In this document: positions 16,092 through 25,229 of the stretch, one piece after another | How the letters are laid out: each line of letters opens with the position of its first letter | Position numbering within the stretch: the first letter of the stretch is position 1 | NCBI GenBank assembly: GCA_038243395.1 | Contig: JBBSRC010000002.1 | Span: 1 to 64,000, forward strand | Direction: 5' to 3' | Length of the DNA: 64,000 nucleotides | DNA from: Gelidibacter sp038243395 | Lineage (GTDB): Bacteria > Bacteroidota > Bacteroidia > Flavobacteriales > Flavobacteriaceae | Notes under the pieces: model-generated | What the model was told of the DNA's origin: nothing | The model's database searches: none | The model's input: only the letters and a program-made list of their open reading frames with translations | Position numbers and translations under genes: made by a program

Positions 16092-17729
16092 ATGAACAAC
16101 TCCATATTGTTGAGAAACGTCTTTCTTAAACGCTACTCCTTTTTTAAAAAATTAGGAATAGGAATTTTAGTTTTAACCATATTTTCCTTTTTTAATTGTC
16201 AAAAAAAGTTGGAGAAAGAAATAAGTAACGAAGAATCTTTTCCAAACATTATCTATGTCCTAGCAGACGATTTAGGCTACGGCGATATTGCAGCATTTAA
16301 TCCCGATGGAAAAATAAAGACACCTCATTTAGATCAACTTACCAAGGACGGAATTAAATTCACTGATGCCCACACCTCTTCCGCCGTCTGCACCCCAACA
16401 CGATACAGTATTCTAACAGGGAGGTATAATTGGCGAAGTCCTCTCAAAAGCGGCGTTTTGACGGGTGTTTCTAAAGCACTAATTCCAAATAATAGAACTA
16501 CGGTAGCTTCTTTATTACAGAAAAACGGTTACGAAACCGCGTTCATTGGCAAATGGCATTTGGGCTGGGACTGGGCTTTAAAACAAGGGGACTCTGTGGG
16601 AGGAACGGGGTGGAATGCCGAAGATTTTGATAATATCGATTTTTCTAAACCCATAAAAAATGGACCGAAGGAATTGGGCTTTACATATTCTTATGGACAT
16701 TCCGGCTCTTTAGACATGGCGCCATACATATATGTTGAAAACGGAATGCCAACAGCCATGCCCAATAGGGTCGAGAGGGACACAACAAAGTATGGTTGGT
16801 TTCGAGAAGGCCCCACCAGTGCTGATTTTATTCATAATGATGTCACTCCCAATTTTTTCAGAAAATCATTCAACTATATTCAAGAAAAAGCAAAAGAAAA
16901 AAAACCATTCTTTTTGTATTTGGCGTTGCCATCACCACATACGCCAATTTTACCTATTGAGGAATGGCAAGGTAAAAGCGGCATCAATCCTTACGCAGAT
17001 TTTATGATGCAGATTGACAATCATATGGGCCAGCTTCAAAAAGTGATTGAAGATGCTGGCATTTCAAAAAACACCATAATTATATTTACTAGCGATAATG
17101 GGTGTTCTCCACAAGCTGATTTAAAAATTCTGGCAGAAAAAGGGCACGATCCAAGTTCCATTTATCGCGGTTATAAAGCAGATATTTTTGAAGGTGGACA
17201 CCGCGTACCGTTTATTGTAAAATGGCCAAATAAAATAAAGCCGAATTCTGTGTCAGATCAAACCATTTGTACTACTGATTTATTAGCAACGGTTGCAGAT
17301 TTAACCAACACAAAATTAAAAGACGATGAAGGCGAAGATAGTTTTTCTATGTTGCCATTATTTACGAATGCTAATACGGAAAGGTTTTTACGTGAAACCA
17401 CAGTACACCATTCCATAAATGGCAGTTTTGCCATTCGAAAAGGCAAATGGAAATTGATTTTTTCTGCTGATTCTGGTGGATGGTCAGACCCCGTCCCGGC
17501 ACAGACTCACAGTTTTGCATCTCCACGGGAATACCAATTATACGACTTAGAAAACGATCCGTCAGAAAAAAACAATATTTACACCAATAATCTAGAAACC
17601 GCCAAGGAATTAGAAAAAATGATGGTTGATATTATCAGAAACGGACGTAGCACGAAAGGTAAAAACAAGCAAAACGATGCACCGATAAATGGTAATGAAT
17701 GGCAACAAGTTGAGAGATTTAATTTGTGA
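16092..17729 (+). CDS. sulfatase lipoprotein (formylglycine-dependent arylsulfatase family)
   Basis: A 545-residue type I sulfatase. An N-terminal hydrophobic segment ends in FFNC (Cys36), consistent with a lipoprotein. The Cys-type modification motif C-T-P-T-R begins at Cys100, which a maturase would convert to formylglycine. Other active-site residues are visible: LADDLGYGD (metal Asp pair), GKWHLGW and FTSDNGC. The family hydrolyses sulfate esters of polysaccharides or small molecules. A sulfatase-maturating enzyme is not in this window. No polysaccharide-lyase or SusCD genes lie nearby, so it is not part of an obvious polysaccharide utilisation locus here. Confidence 0.92.
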   Translation: MNNSILLRNVFLKRYSFFKKLGIGILVLTIFSFFNCQKKLEKEISNEESFPNIIYVLADDLGYGDIAAFNPDGKIKTPHLDQLTKDGIKFTDAHTSSAVCTPTRYSILTGRYNWRSPLKSGVLTGVSKALIPNNRTTVASLLQKNGYETAFIGKWHLGWDWALKQGDSVGGTGWNAEDFDNIDFSKPIKNGPKELGFTYSYGHSGSLDMAPYIYVENGMPTAMPNRVERDTTKYGWFREGPTSADFIHNDVTPNFFRKSFNYIQEKAKEKKPFFLYLALPSPHTPILPIEEWQGKSGINPYADFMMQIDNHMGQLQKVIEDAGISKNTIIIFTSDNGCSPQADLKILAEKGHDPSSIYRGYKADIFEGGHRVPFIVKWPNKIKPNSVSDQTICTTDLLATVADLTNTKLKDDEGEDSFSMLPLFTNANTERFLRETTVHHSINGSFAIRKGKWKLIFSADSGGWSDPVPAQTHSFASPREYQLYDLENDPSEKNNIYTNNLETAKELEKMMVDIIRNGRSTKGKNKQNDAPINGNEWQQVERFNL

Positions 17730-18335
17730 AGTACCTTGAATTTTTCCGAAATCTAAACAGTCAAGTGAACAAATTTCCATACCTAATCATTAGAGGAATT
17801 AAATGTGTTTAAAGCAAATTTTGACGGAAACAACCCAATAATTAGAGATTAACTGGAAAATCAACATTGATTTTAAGGAATGCAGTACTCTTCGTAAATA
17901 AATAATATAAACTTCAACAACTAATTATCGCAAACCTATCTTTGGGTCTGCTCCAAGAATCCGATAGTTTTAAATGAAATAGAGATTAATAAACAAAAAT
18001 GAAAAAGTTGTTTCACGAGTCCTAGTGGGATGTAAAACAATTTCTAAATGAATAATTTGGGGCAGATTATGGGAAATCAGCAAAGTACAGACGATTTCTA
18101 GAAAAAATCGTAAACAACACCAATAGAATGTCAGTGATCATTCGTGTTTTTACCAGTCGTCAAATATTTGCAAAAATATGGGTCATGAAAAAAATAGTTC
18201 AAAACTATATTTAAGATAAAAACGGTATATTTTAAAGGATTAACTAATTTTACATTCACAATAATGAAACCGATGGGATGGGCATTTTATTATTAAACAT
18301 GCTTTCACTTGGAACAAAACCTTTATAAAAAGTAG
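17730..18335. other. long A+T-rich spacer with gene debris
   Basis: About 600 bases without an intact gene. A frame starting at 17999 with two internal stops looks like a decayed gene (listed separately). The rest shows no recognisable feature. Confidence 0.4.
17999..18212 (+). pseudogene. possible decayed gene fragment
   Basis: One frame from ATG 17999 reads MKKLFHES, then TAG (18023-18025), WDVKQFLNE, then TAA (18053-18055), then about 50 codons beginning FGADYGKSAKYRRFLEKI to a final stop. The amino-acid makeup is protein-like across both stops, which suggests an inactivated gene. I do not recognise the family, and chance cannot be ruled out. Confidence 0.3.
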
Positions 18336-18785
18336 ATGAGATTTCATACTATAATTTCAGAGTTTAGAGATAAGCTTGAGAGTTCACAAGGTAAAGAGGA
18401 CATAACGAAAGCGGATATCGATGCATTTTACAATAAACTTGATAACATTAATTTTAGCTTTGTTTTATTCTCTAAATATTACCAAAAATTCATCGCTAAT
18501 CTCAATCGTTTAAAACCCCAACCAGAAGATAAAAATCCGGATTTAACTCTTTTGAGAGTAGCTCTCGCAGAAAATGAGTGGAAACCAACAACCCCTTTTT
18601 CTATTTTCGTTCATCATCTAAAGTATGATAATAAAATAACTTCAAAAGCATTTATTGCCTACCAAAAAAGACAAAACCGAAAGAAATTAAATGCGCCTGT
18701 AGCGACGACAAAAGAAGTTGAAAAGCCGAAAAAGTCTGAAAAATGGACGCGGGTTCCGATACCAAGACATCATGCCAAAAAATAA
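18336..18785 (+). CDS. hypothetical protein, basic C-terminal tail
   Basis: A 149-residue protein I do not recognise. It is predicted mainly helical, with no signal peptide or membrane segment. The last ~40 residues are rich in Lys, Arg and Pro (KKLNAPVATTKEVEKPKK, then a tail ending RHHAKK), suggesting a disordered nucleic-acid-contacting tail. Composition and codon use look normal for the window and the frame is uninterrupted, so it is probably a real gene. It stands between two spacers and has no obvious partner. Confidence 0.6.
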   Translation: MRFHTIISEFRDKLESSQGKEDITKADIDAFYNKLDNINFSFVLFSKYYQKFIANLNRLKPQPEDKNPDLTLLRVALAENEWKPTTPFSIFVHHLKYDNKITSKAFIAYQKRQNRKKLNAPVATTKEVEKPKKSEKWTRVPIPRHHAKK

Positions 18786-18932
18786 TCTTAAATTTCCTGT
18801 CTTCCTTAGTTCAATGACTTTATTTTATGTTTAAGCATGATGTAAAGAGAAGATAAATATGCGTAATGTGGAAATATAAAATACGTGAACGAGTAAGAAA
18901 AATAATTCCAAACATTAAACATTTACAGGCCC

Positions 18933-19907
18933 TTAAAACGGCAAGGCAATAGATTCCGGATCCACAAAATCTTTAGTATATGGATTTTCAAGAAAGCTAA
19001 GTGGCGGCTTTTGAGGCATCAAAATATCATCTCTCTCAATGCCATACACCTGCCAATAATTGGAAAGCAACTGAGCAAATACCTCCGGATCCCATAAGCC
19101 GAAAGCAGGTGGTTTCCCATCGGTATCAACTTCTATGGTAATTCCATCGTCTTCGGTTTTGATTTTATATTCAGGTTTGAAATTTAATATATAATCTGAA
19201 TAATGAAATCTCGCGTACAACTCTTCAAACTGAACCGGATGCAAAACATGACCTTCCATTTTATCGAGTATCTCTTTTTGATTCTCCCCAATGACGCCAT
19301 TATCTTGTAAACATGCCACAAAACCAAAACCATTGACTCCAAAAGAGAACATTAAATTAATAGTATCATCACGATAGCTAAAAATATCAGCAGAATATTT
19401 CAGAGGAAACACCACGATACTCCATGGTTTTTTCCCAATAAAAGATATTGGCTCTATTATGGACTGTAGCATTAAATGGAAGTGCCCAAAACGCTCTTTG
19501 AGAACTGGCGAAAGATAAAAATCCTTCCCCCGCTTGAGTAAATGGTCTCTTTCATAAACCATCTCGTAGTACAACAAACCATAGACCATTCTGCCCGTCC
19601 ATTGAAAAAGCAACTCTTGATCCAATGACGCCATGCCTTCATAGCCATTTTCATAGGCCGCCTTAATTTTCACATCCAAATCCTCAAAAGCGTTTTTAAC
19701 CTCAAGAGAACACGGCAATTTCAGATCCTCGTAATGATAAGACTTGGCTTTATCCATCATCTCCACCCGTTCGGCTCCAAACTTAAAATGCTCCATCAAC
19801 CACTCCGGGAAAACGGTCATTTCTTCATTGGTCAAAACTCCAGAAAGGAAGCAAAAATGCTCGTCAAAAATTAAATCTTTAAAAGGATTAAAAAGCAATT
19901 GGGACAT
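18933..19907 (-). CDS. conserved hypothetical cytosolic protein
   Basis: A 324-residue protein of unknown function, without signal peptide or membrane helices. It is rich in aromatic residues and acidic patches, with stretches such as HFHLMLQSIIEPISF and FSFGVNGFGFVACLQDNG. I cannot assign a domain. The ATG start is the only good one and the frame is intact, so the gene is convincing. It lies on the same strand as the radical-SAM pair but is separated from it by about 260 bases, so a functional link is not shown. Confidence 0.75.
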   Translation of the reverse strand: MSQLLFNPFKDLIFDEHFCFLSGVLTNEEMTVFPEWLMEHFKFGAERVEMMDKAKSYHYEDLKLPCSLEVKNAFEDLDVKIKAAYENGYEGMASLDQELLFQWTGRMVYGLLYYEMVYERDHLLKRGKDFYLSPVLKERFGHFHLMLQSIIEPISFIGKKPWSIVVFPLKYSADIFSYRDDTINLMFSFGVNGFGFVACLQDNGVIGENQKEILDKMEGHVLHPVQFEELYARFHYSDYILNFKPEYKIKTEDDGITIEVDTDGKPPAFGLWDPEVFAQLLSNYWQVYGIERDDILMPQKPPLSFLENPYTKDFVDPESIALPF

Positions 19908-20166
19908 AACTATTCAGAAAAATAAAGGTTGTAAATGGTTGGCAAATATAACCATAAACTCTGGTTTACATTGTTGAAGTAAGTTGGAGATTATAATAGA
20001 ATGACATTTGAAAGTGCATGTTCACGCAATTGTTAATGCATATCTTTTATAAATATTGCATTTACAATTGAACACAATGCATCAGATAATGATCAGTAAA
20101 AAAGCATTTAAATAATAATTCGGATCAGATAAATCAGATTGAGTTGAAGAATATTTAAAAATAAGA

Positions 20167-20946
20167 TTAGCGTAGCTTTTCACTCAAATATTTCCAATAC
20201 CGTTTTGGAACATGCTGGACATGCAGTTTTATGTTTTTACGGGAAGGGATATTAGTACTTTCAAAATAATCCTGCCATAAGGTCTGAAATTCAATTTCCG
20301 AAGTTGTAAAAAAATCAAGAGTGGTTTTTGTGGGATCATAATTGTCTGGCAAGGACAGTTGCATTACCTCTACTCGAGTCAAATCATAGTACAATCCATA
20401 CTGACGTTTCAAATCATAAATGATCCACTTTTGGTCGGCATATCGTCTTTCAAAATGTTTTGAAATGAGCGGCAACACATCAAAATCTGGTTCTATATTG
20501 GCGAAATATATACCATCTGTAGTTAATTTGAAACGGACAAAGGCTTCCATACGATGTTTTTCTCTACCAACACTTTTAGCGATCTGTGAGACTTTAAGCA
20601 CCGTGTCATTAGAAAAATCAGAGTCAATGTGTATTTGACTTTTAAAAGCCTGTTGGATATAATCCAGCAAAAGGGATTCAACTTGCGTTTGCTCACTTAA
20701 GAAGGCATTAAACAATCTTGAACTTCCTGTTGCTGATGTGTTGCTCTTTATACCTTTCCATACCCGATCCGCTTTTTCTAAATCAGTCGGGATTTCGGTC
20801 GAATTCCCGAACAGTGATTCCTGAACATGATTCGGTCGTTGAAAAGTGACGGAATTTAATTTGAGCTCATAAACATTAAATACACAAGTTAGGAACCCAT
20901 CAAAAGTTCCATCATAAATAAGTGTATGTTCTTCACTGATGAGCAT
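20167..20946 (-). CDS. TIGR03915-type DNA metabolism protein, partner of the radical SAM enzyme
   Basis: A 259-residue protein matching the family that accompanies the putative DNA-repair radical SAM enzyme (early IYDGTFDGFLTCVFNVYE, middle VGREKHRMEAFVRF, and IYDLKRQYGLYYDLTRVE). In other bacteria this family is found next to, or fused with, a uracil-DNA-glycosylase-like domain; at this length that extra domain is absent. Its ATG abuts the TAA of the radical SAM gene with no bases between, so the two are translated as a coupled pair. Its chemistry is not established. It presumably binds DNA or assists substrate access; that is an inference. Confidence 0.85.
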   Translation of the reverse strand: MLISEEHTLIYDGTFDGFLTCVFNVYELKLNSVTFQRPNHVQESLFGNSTEIPTDLEKADRVWKGIKSNTSATGSSRLFNAFLSEQTQVESLLLDYIQQAFKSQIHIDSDFSNDTVLKVSQIAKSVGREKHRMEAFVRFKLTTDGIYFANIEPDFDVLPLISKHFERRYADQKWIIYDLKRQYGLYYDLTRVEVMQLSLPDNYDPTKTTLDFFTTSEIEFQTLWQDYFESTNIPSRKNIKLHVQHVPKRYWKYLSEKLR

Positions 20947-22209
20947 TTATTCAAATAAATTCAATTGTGGACTTAATAGCTTCTCATATTTGCTTGAAGA
21001 ATTTTGTAAAATCATAGATTTCAACTGTGGCCCAGTTAGATCACGTCTTTCAAACTCCCTAGAATCACAAATGAGGAAGTATTTTGCCCTATTTAACGCC
21101 ACGCCCATTTTTTTAAGATGATCCCAATTCAATCTTCTAAACTGTCGGGCCTGAAGAATTTTATGCACAGATTTCATGCCCAATCCTGGAATTCGCGCAA
21201 TCATGAACTTGTCTGCCTTATTTACATCTACGGGGAAATATTCCATATTCCGCAAAGCCCAACCTAATTTAGGATCGACATCCAGATCAAGATTTTGATG
21301 TTCATTGTTCAAGATTTCATGCACTTCAAAACCATAAAAACGCATGAGCCAATCAGTTTGGTACAATCTATTCTCACGCAACATGGGCACATCTGTACCA
21401 ATCTGTGGCAAACGAGAATCATAACTGATCGGAATATACCCAGAATAATAAACCCTTTTTAAATTGAACTTTTTGTAGAAATAGTTTGACGTCCACATGA
21501 TTTGCTGGTCACTTTCGCCACTGGCGCCAATGATCATTTGTGTGCTTTGACCTGCCGGTGCAAACTTCGGCGTGCTTTTGATAATTTTCTTTTCAGATTG
21601 GTATTGAATGATTTCATTTTTGACCTTAATCATCGGTTTAATAAAATCTTCGCGCTTTTTTTCCGGAGCCAATAATTTCAAACCTTCTTTTGTAGGGATT
21701 TCGATGTTGACGCTCAATCTATCGGCATAAAGACCTGCTTCTTTCATCAATTCATCTGAAGCTCCAGGAATGGATTTTAAATGGATATAACCATTGAAGT
21801 TCTCTTCCAAACGTAATTTTTTCGCCACAGCAACCAAACGCTCCATGGTATAGTCCGCACTTTTAAAAATACCTGAACTTAAGAAAAGGCCTTCAATATA
21901 ATTGCGGCGGTAGAAATTGATGGTCAAATCCACCACTTCCTGAACTTGGAAAGCCGCCCGCTTAATATCATTGCTCTTTCGCGTGACACAATAAGCGCAA
22001 TCAAAAATGCAATAGTTGGTCAGCAAAATTTTCAATAAAGAAACACAGCGGCCATCTTCCGTATAAGAGTGGCAAATGCCCATGCCTGTAGCATCTCCGA
22101 GACCTTTACTTTTATTATCACGCTTACTTCCGCTAGAAGCACAAGAAACGTCATATTTTGCAGCATCAGCAAGGATTTTTAATTTTTCTTGAGTACGTTC
22201 AAACGACAT
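20947..22209 (-). CDS. putative DNA modification/repair radical SAM protein with sliding-clamp motif
   Basis: The preferred start is the ATG at 22209 (420 residues); the frame extends to a TTG at 22245, but a -7 element covers that spot. The radical SAM cluster motif is CIFDCAYC (CxxxCxxC), preceded by a Cys-containing N terminus. A helix-hairpin-helix-like DNA-binding segment (RIPGLGMKSVHKILQARQF) lies in the last third. The protein ends SPQLNLFE, where QLNLF fits the consensus for binding the DNA polymerase beta clamp. The family (TIGR03916) is predicted to repair or modify DNA; its substrate is unknown. It heads a two-gene operon with the TIGR03915 partner. Confidence 0.9.
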   Translation of the reverse strand: MSFERTQEKLKILADAAKYDVSCASSGSKRDNKSKGLGDATGMGICHSYTEDGRCVSLLKILLTNYCIFDCAYCVTRKSNDIKRAAFQVQEVVDLTINFYRRNYIEGLFLSSGIFKSADYTMERLVAVAKKLRLEENFNGYIHLKSIPGASDELMKEAGLYADRLSVNIEIPTKEGLKLLAPEKKREDFIKPMIKVKNEIIQYQSEKKIIKSTPKFAPAGQSTQMIIGASGESDQQIMWTSNYFYKKFNLKRVYYSGYIPISYDSRLPQIGTDVPMLRENRLYQTDWLMRFYGFEVHEILNNEHQNLDLDVDPKLGWALRNMEYFPVDVNKADKFMIARIPGLGMKSVHKILQARQFRRLNWDHLKKMGVALNRAKYFLICDSREFERRDLTGPQLKSMILQNSSSKYEKLLSPQLNLFE

Positions 22210-22242
22210 ATAAAAGGAAATTGATGGATTTATAAATTCGAA

Positions 22243-22250
22243 CAAAGTTA
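22243..22250 (-). promoter_or_regulatory. -7 promoter element of the radical SAM operon
   Basis: TAACTTTG on the minus strand matches TAnnTTTG, 34 bases before the ATG at 22209. It overlaps the TTG that would give a longer protein, which argues for the ATG start. Confidence 0.5.
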
Positions 22251-22525
22251 GATTATTTCATCCAAAATTCTTGACGTTATAGCGCCAATGATTGATTTAA
22301 TACCCGAAGGTTTGAATGTCCGTAACAAAGTTTTTTTCAAGATAAAAACGACAGAGAATTAATTTACATTGAAAAATTTCAATTTAAAATTGCTAGAGAT
22401 TTTATTTTCAGATAACTAGGAGACACGAAAAAACTAATATTATGTTCGATCTGTTAGTGCAGGAAACGAACAATTTCTCCGAAAAAATCATTGCTCATTT
22501 CCTTTCTTTGTATTACATTTAGTTT

Positions 22526-24730
22526 ATGACAGAAGTTGATATAGAAAAGGAAAATGCTGCCATTGCAAAAGCCTACAAAGAGTTACTTAAAGTAAGTTAC
22601 CAAACCCTTACCGTTGCCGATAAAAAACTGATAAGACAAGCCTTTGATGTGGCGGTTGATGCGCATAAAAATCAACGCCGAAAATCTGGCGAAGCTTACA
22701 TTTTTCATCCTATTGCGGTGGCCAAAATTGTCGCTCAAGAAATTGGACTTGATGCAACCTGTATTGCTGCGGCATTATTGCATGATGTCGTAGAGGACAA
22801 CCCCGATTATACACTTGAAATCATACAAGACAAATTTGGTAAAACCGTGTCTCGAATCGTGGACGGATTAACCAAAATCGCCTCGTTGAGCAAAGAAACC
22901 GACGTGTCAACCCAAGCCGAAAACTTCAGAAAAATGCTTTTGACGCTCAATGATGATGTGCGGGTTATCATTATCAAAATTGCCGACCGTCTCCACAACA
23001 TGCAAACCATGGATTCCATGCGCACGGATAAACAAGAAAAAATAGCTTCAGAAACCCTGTACATATACGCGCCTCTCGCACACAGGATCGGACTCTATAA
23101 TATTAAAAGTGATCTTGAAGATTTAGGGTTAAAATATACCGAACCGGAAGTCTATGACGACATCCACAATAAAATTAAGGAAAGTAAGGAGGAGCAGGAT
23201 GCCTATATCAAAGCGTTTTCTAAAGTGATTGTCGATTCTTTAGATAAGGAAGGTTTGACTTATACCATTAAAGGGCGGCCAAAATCCATTTATTCCATCC
23301 GAAGAAAAATGCTTAAACAAGGCGTTTCTTTTGATGAAGTCTATGACAAGTTTGCGGTAAGAATTATTTATAAATCGGATTTTGCGAATGAAAAGTTTTT
23401 GGCTTGGAAAATCTATTCCATTGTAACCGATCACTTTATTCCTAACCCTATTCGGTTACGGGATTGGATTTCCTCACCTAAATCGACGGGATATGAAGCC
23501 TTGCACATTACGGTAATGGGGCCAAAAGGACGTTGGGTTGAGGTTCAAATTAGAAGCGAGCGTATGAATGAGATTGCTGAAAAGGGATACGCTGCGCATT
23601 ACAAATATAAAGAAGGCAATGCTGAAGATGCTTTGGACACTTGGATTGACAAACTCCAGGAAGCTCTGGAGAGCAACGAAACCAATGCCGTCGATTTTGT
23701 GGAGCAATTTAAACTGAATTTATACTCTAAAGAAATTTATGTGTTTTCTCCTAAGGGCGATTTAAAGTCACTGCCAAAAGGTGCGACGCCATTGGATTTT
23801 GCTTTTAGTGTCCATACAGAAATCGGCATGAAAACCAGAGGTGCAAAAGTGAATGGTAAACTGGTGCCTTTAAGTCATGAATTGCAAAGTGGCGACCAAG
23901 TAGAAATATTGACCTCAGAAAATATAAAACCCAACAGCAACTGGTTGGATTATGCGACGACATCGAGAGCAAGAAGCAAAATAAAATCCTCTTTAAAAGA
24001 TGAAAAGAAGGAAGTCGCTGTCGATGGCAAAGAAATTTTAAGACGTAAATTAAAGCAGCTTAAAATCAGTTTAGATGAAAAATCCATCAATGAAATGGTG
24101 GTGTTTTTCAAACTAAAAACGAGTTTAGATCTCTTTTATCGCGTGGGTATAGGCTCAATTGACAATACCATGCTTAAAGATTACGCCTCCTCACGGAGTA
24201 ACGCTTTTATGACCTATCTTAAAAGCAAGATCAGGAAGCCAACGGTCGTACAAAACATTGATAAAGACGAAATTACCGCCAAATATGATATGTTGGTGTT
24301 TGGTAAAGAGGAAGAGAAATTGGATTATAAACTCTCCGCTTGCTGTAATCCCATTCCTGGTGATGAAGTTTTTGGATTTCTGACCATTAATGAAGGTATA
24401 AAAATTCATAAAAAGAATTGTCCAAATGCTTTAAGTCTACAATCAAATTATGCCTACAGAATCATGCAGGCCAAATGGATTGACTCTTCTCAACAAGAAT
24501 TTGCAGCACAAATAACTTTGTCTGGCATTGATAATATGGGCTTGGTTAACAACATCACCAAGGTTATCTCGAATAATATGCATGTCAATATGAAAAGTAT
24601 TAGTTTCCAGAGCGATGACGGTATATTTTCGGGGAAGATCAACGTGATTGTTCAAAATAGTACCATGTTAAAAAAGCTGATGGAAAATCTAAAAAAAATT
24701 AATGGTATTGATAAGGTCACACGAGTTTAA
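22526..24730 (+). CDS. bifunctional (p)ppGpp synthetase/hydrolase (RelA/SpoT family)
   Basis: A 734-residue long Rel-Spo homologue that makes and hydrolyses the alarmone (p)ppGpp. Domain order: HD hydrolase (LLHDVVEDN, His86-Asp87), synthetase (region of GRPKSIYSIRRKM and YEALHITVMG), TGS (from about residue 405), a Cys-rich/zinc-finger-like segment (SACCNPIPGDEVFGFLT) and a C-terminal ACT domain. Both catalytic motifs look intact, so it should be bifunctional. It is transcribed divergently from the radical SAM operon. The fur-like gene follows after 36 bases. Confidence 0.97.
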   Translation: MTEVDIEKENAAIAKAYKELLKVSYQTLTVADKKLIRQAFDVAVDAHKNQRRKSGEAYIFHPIAVAKIVAQEIGLDATCIAAALLHDVVEDNPDYTLEIIQDKFGKTVSRIVDGLTKIASLSKETDVSTQAENFRKMLLTLNDDVRVIIIKIADRLHNMQTMDSMRTDKQEKIASETLYIYAPLAHRIGLYNIKSDLEDLGLKYTEPEVYDDIHNKIKESKEEQDAYIKAFSKVIVDSLDKEGLTYTIKGRPKSIYSIRRKMLKQGVSFDEVYDKFAVRIIYKSDFANEKFLAWKIYSIVTDHFIPNPIRLRDWISSPKSTGYEALHITVMGPKGRWVEVQIRSERMNEIAEKGYAAHYKYKEGNAEDALDTWIDKLQEALESNETNAVDFVEQFKLNLYSKEIYVFSPKGDLKSLPKGATPLDFAFSVHTEIGMKTRGAKVNGKLVPLSHELQSGDQVEILTSENIKPNSNWLDYATTSRARSKIKSSLKDEKKEVAVDGKEILRRKLKQLKISLDEKSINEMVVFFKLKTSLDLFYRVGIGSIDNTMLKDYASSRSNAFMTYLKSKIRKPTVVQNIDKDEITAKYDMLVFGKEEEKLDYKLSACCNPIPGDEVFGFLTINEGIKIHKKNCPNALSLQSNYAYRIMQAKWIDSSQQEFAAQITLSGIDNMGLVNNITKVISNNMHVNMKSISFQSDDGIFSGKINVIVQNSTMLKKLMENLKKINGIDKVTRV

Positions 24731-24736
24731 AAGATG

Positions 24737-24744
24737 TAAATTTG
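24737..24744 (+). promoter_or_regulatory. -7 element and hairpin before the fur-like gene
   Basis: TAAATTTG fits TAnnTTTG, 23 bases before the ATG. It is followed at once by a small inverted repeat, CCCGAACTTTCGGG (24746-24759), which would form a 6-base-pair hairpin in the leader near the ribosome entry site. Confidence 0.4.
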
Positions 24745-24766
24745 CCCCGAACTTTCGGGATCAATT

Positions 24767-25228
24767 ATGAGTTTAAAAACAGAACATAGCAATCAGGAAA
24801 TAGTTAAAAATGTGTTTACCACTTTTTTGGAAGGCAAAGGACACAGAAAAACCCCAGAACGCTATGCCATACTACAAGAAATTTACGATAATGAAGAGCA
24901 TTTTGATATAGAATCACTCTACATCAAAATGAAAAATAAAAACTATAGAGTAAGTCGTGCTACGCTTTACAATACCATTGAATTGTTATTGGAATGCTCC
25001 TTAGTACGCAAACATCAATTTGGTCAAAATCAGTCACATTATGAAAAATCGTATTTTGACAAACAGCATGATCACGTTATTTTAACAGATACTGGAGAGG
25101 TCTTCGAGTTTTGCGATCCAAGGATTCAAATCATAAAAAAAACGATTGAAGAAGTTTTTAACATTACCATCTCTCACCACTCATTATACTTTTACGGAAC
25201 AAAAAACGAACCACCTAAAGAATCTTAA
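24767..25228 (+). CDS. Fur-family transcriptional regulator
   Basis: A 153-residue metalloregulator: a winged helix (residues ~15-85, with RVSRATLYNTIELL as recognition region) followed by the dimerisation domain starting HDHVILTDTGEVFEF. The CxxC pair that normally holds a structural zinc after the HDH stretch is replaced by TDTG; many Bacteroidota members share this. It is probably an iron- or peroxide-responsive repressor. purA starts one base after its stop codon, an unusual operon partner suggesting transcriptional coupling. Confidence 0.9.
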   Translation: MSLKTEHSNQEIVKNVFTTFLEGKGHRKTPERYAILQEIYDNEEHFDIESLYIKMKNKNYRVSRATLYNTIELLLECSLVRKHQFGQNQSHYEKSYFDKQHDHVILTDTGEVFEFCDPRIQIIKKTIEEVFNITISHHSLYFYGTKNEPPKES

Positions 25229-25229
25229 A

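Noticed and set aside
22210..22245. TTG start for the radical SAM gene
   Set aside because: It coincides with a -7 element; the ATG at 22209 is better placed.
25146..25229. Upstream extension of purA
   Set aside because: It overlaps the fur-like gene and adds residues absent from the usual PurA N terminus; the ATG at 25230 gives the normal start.
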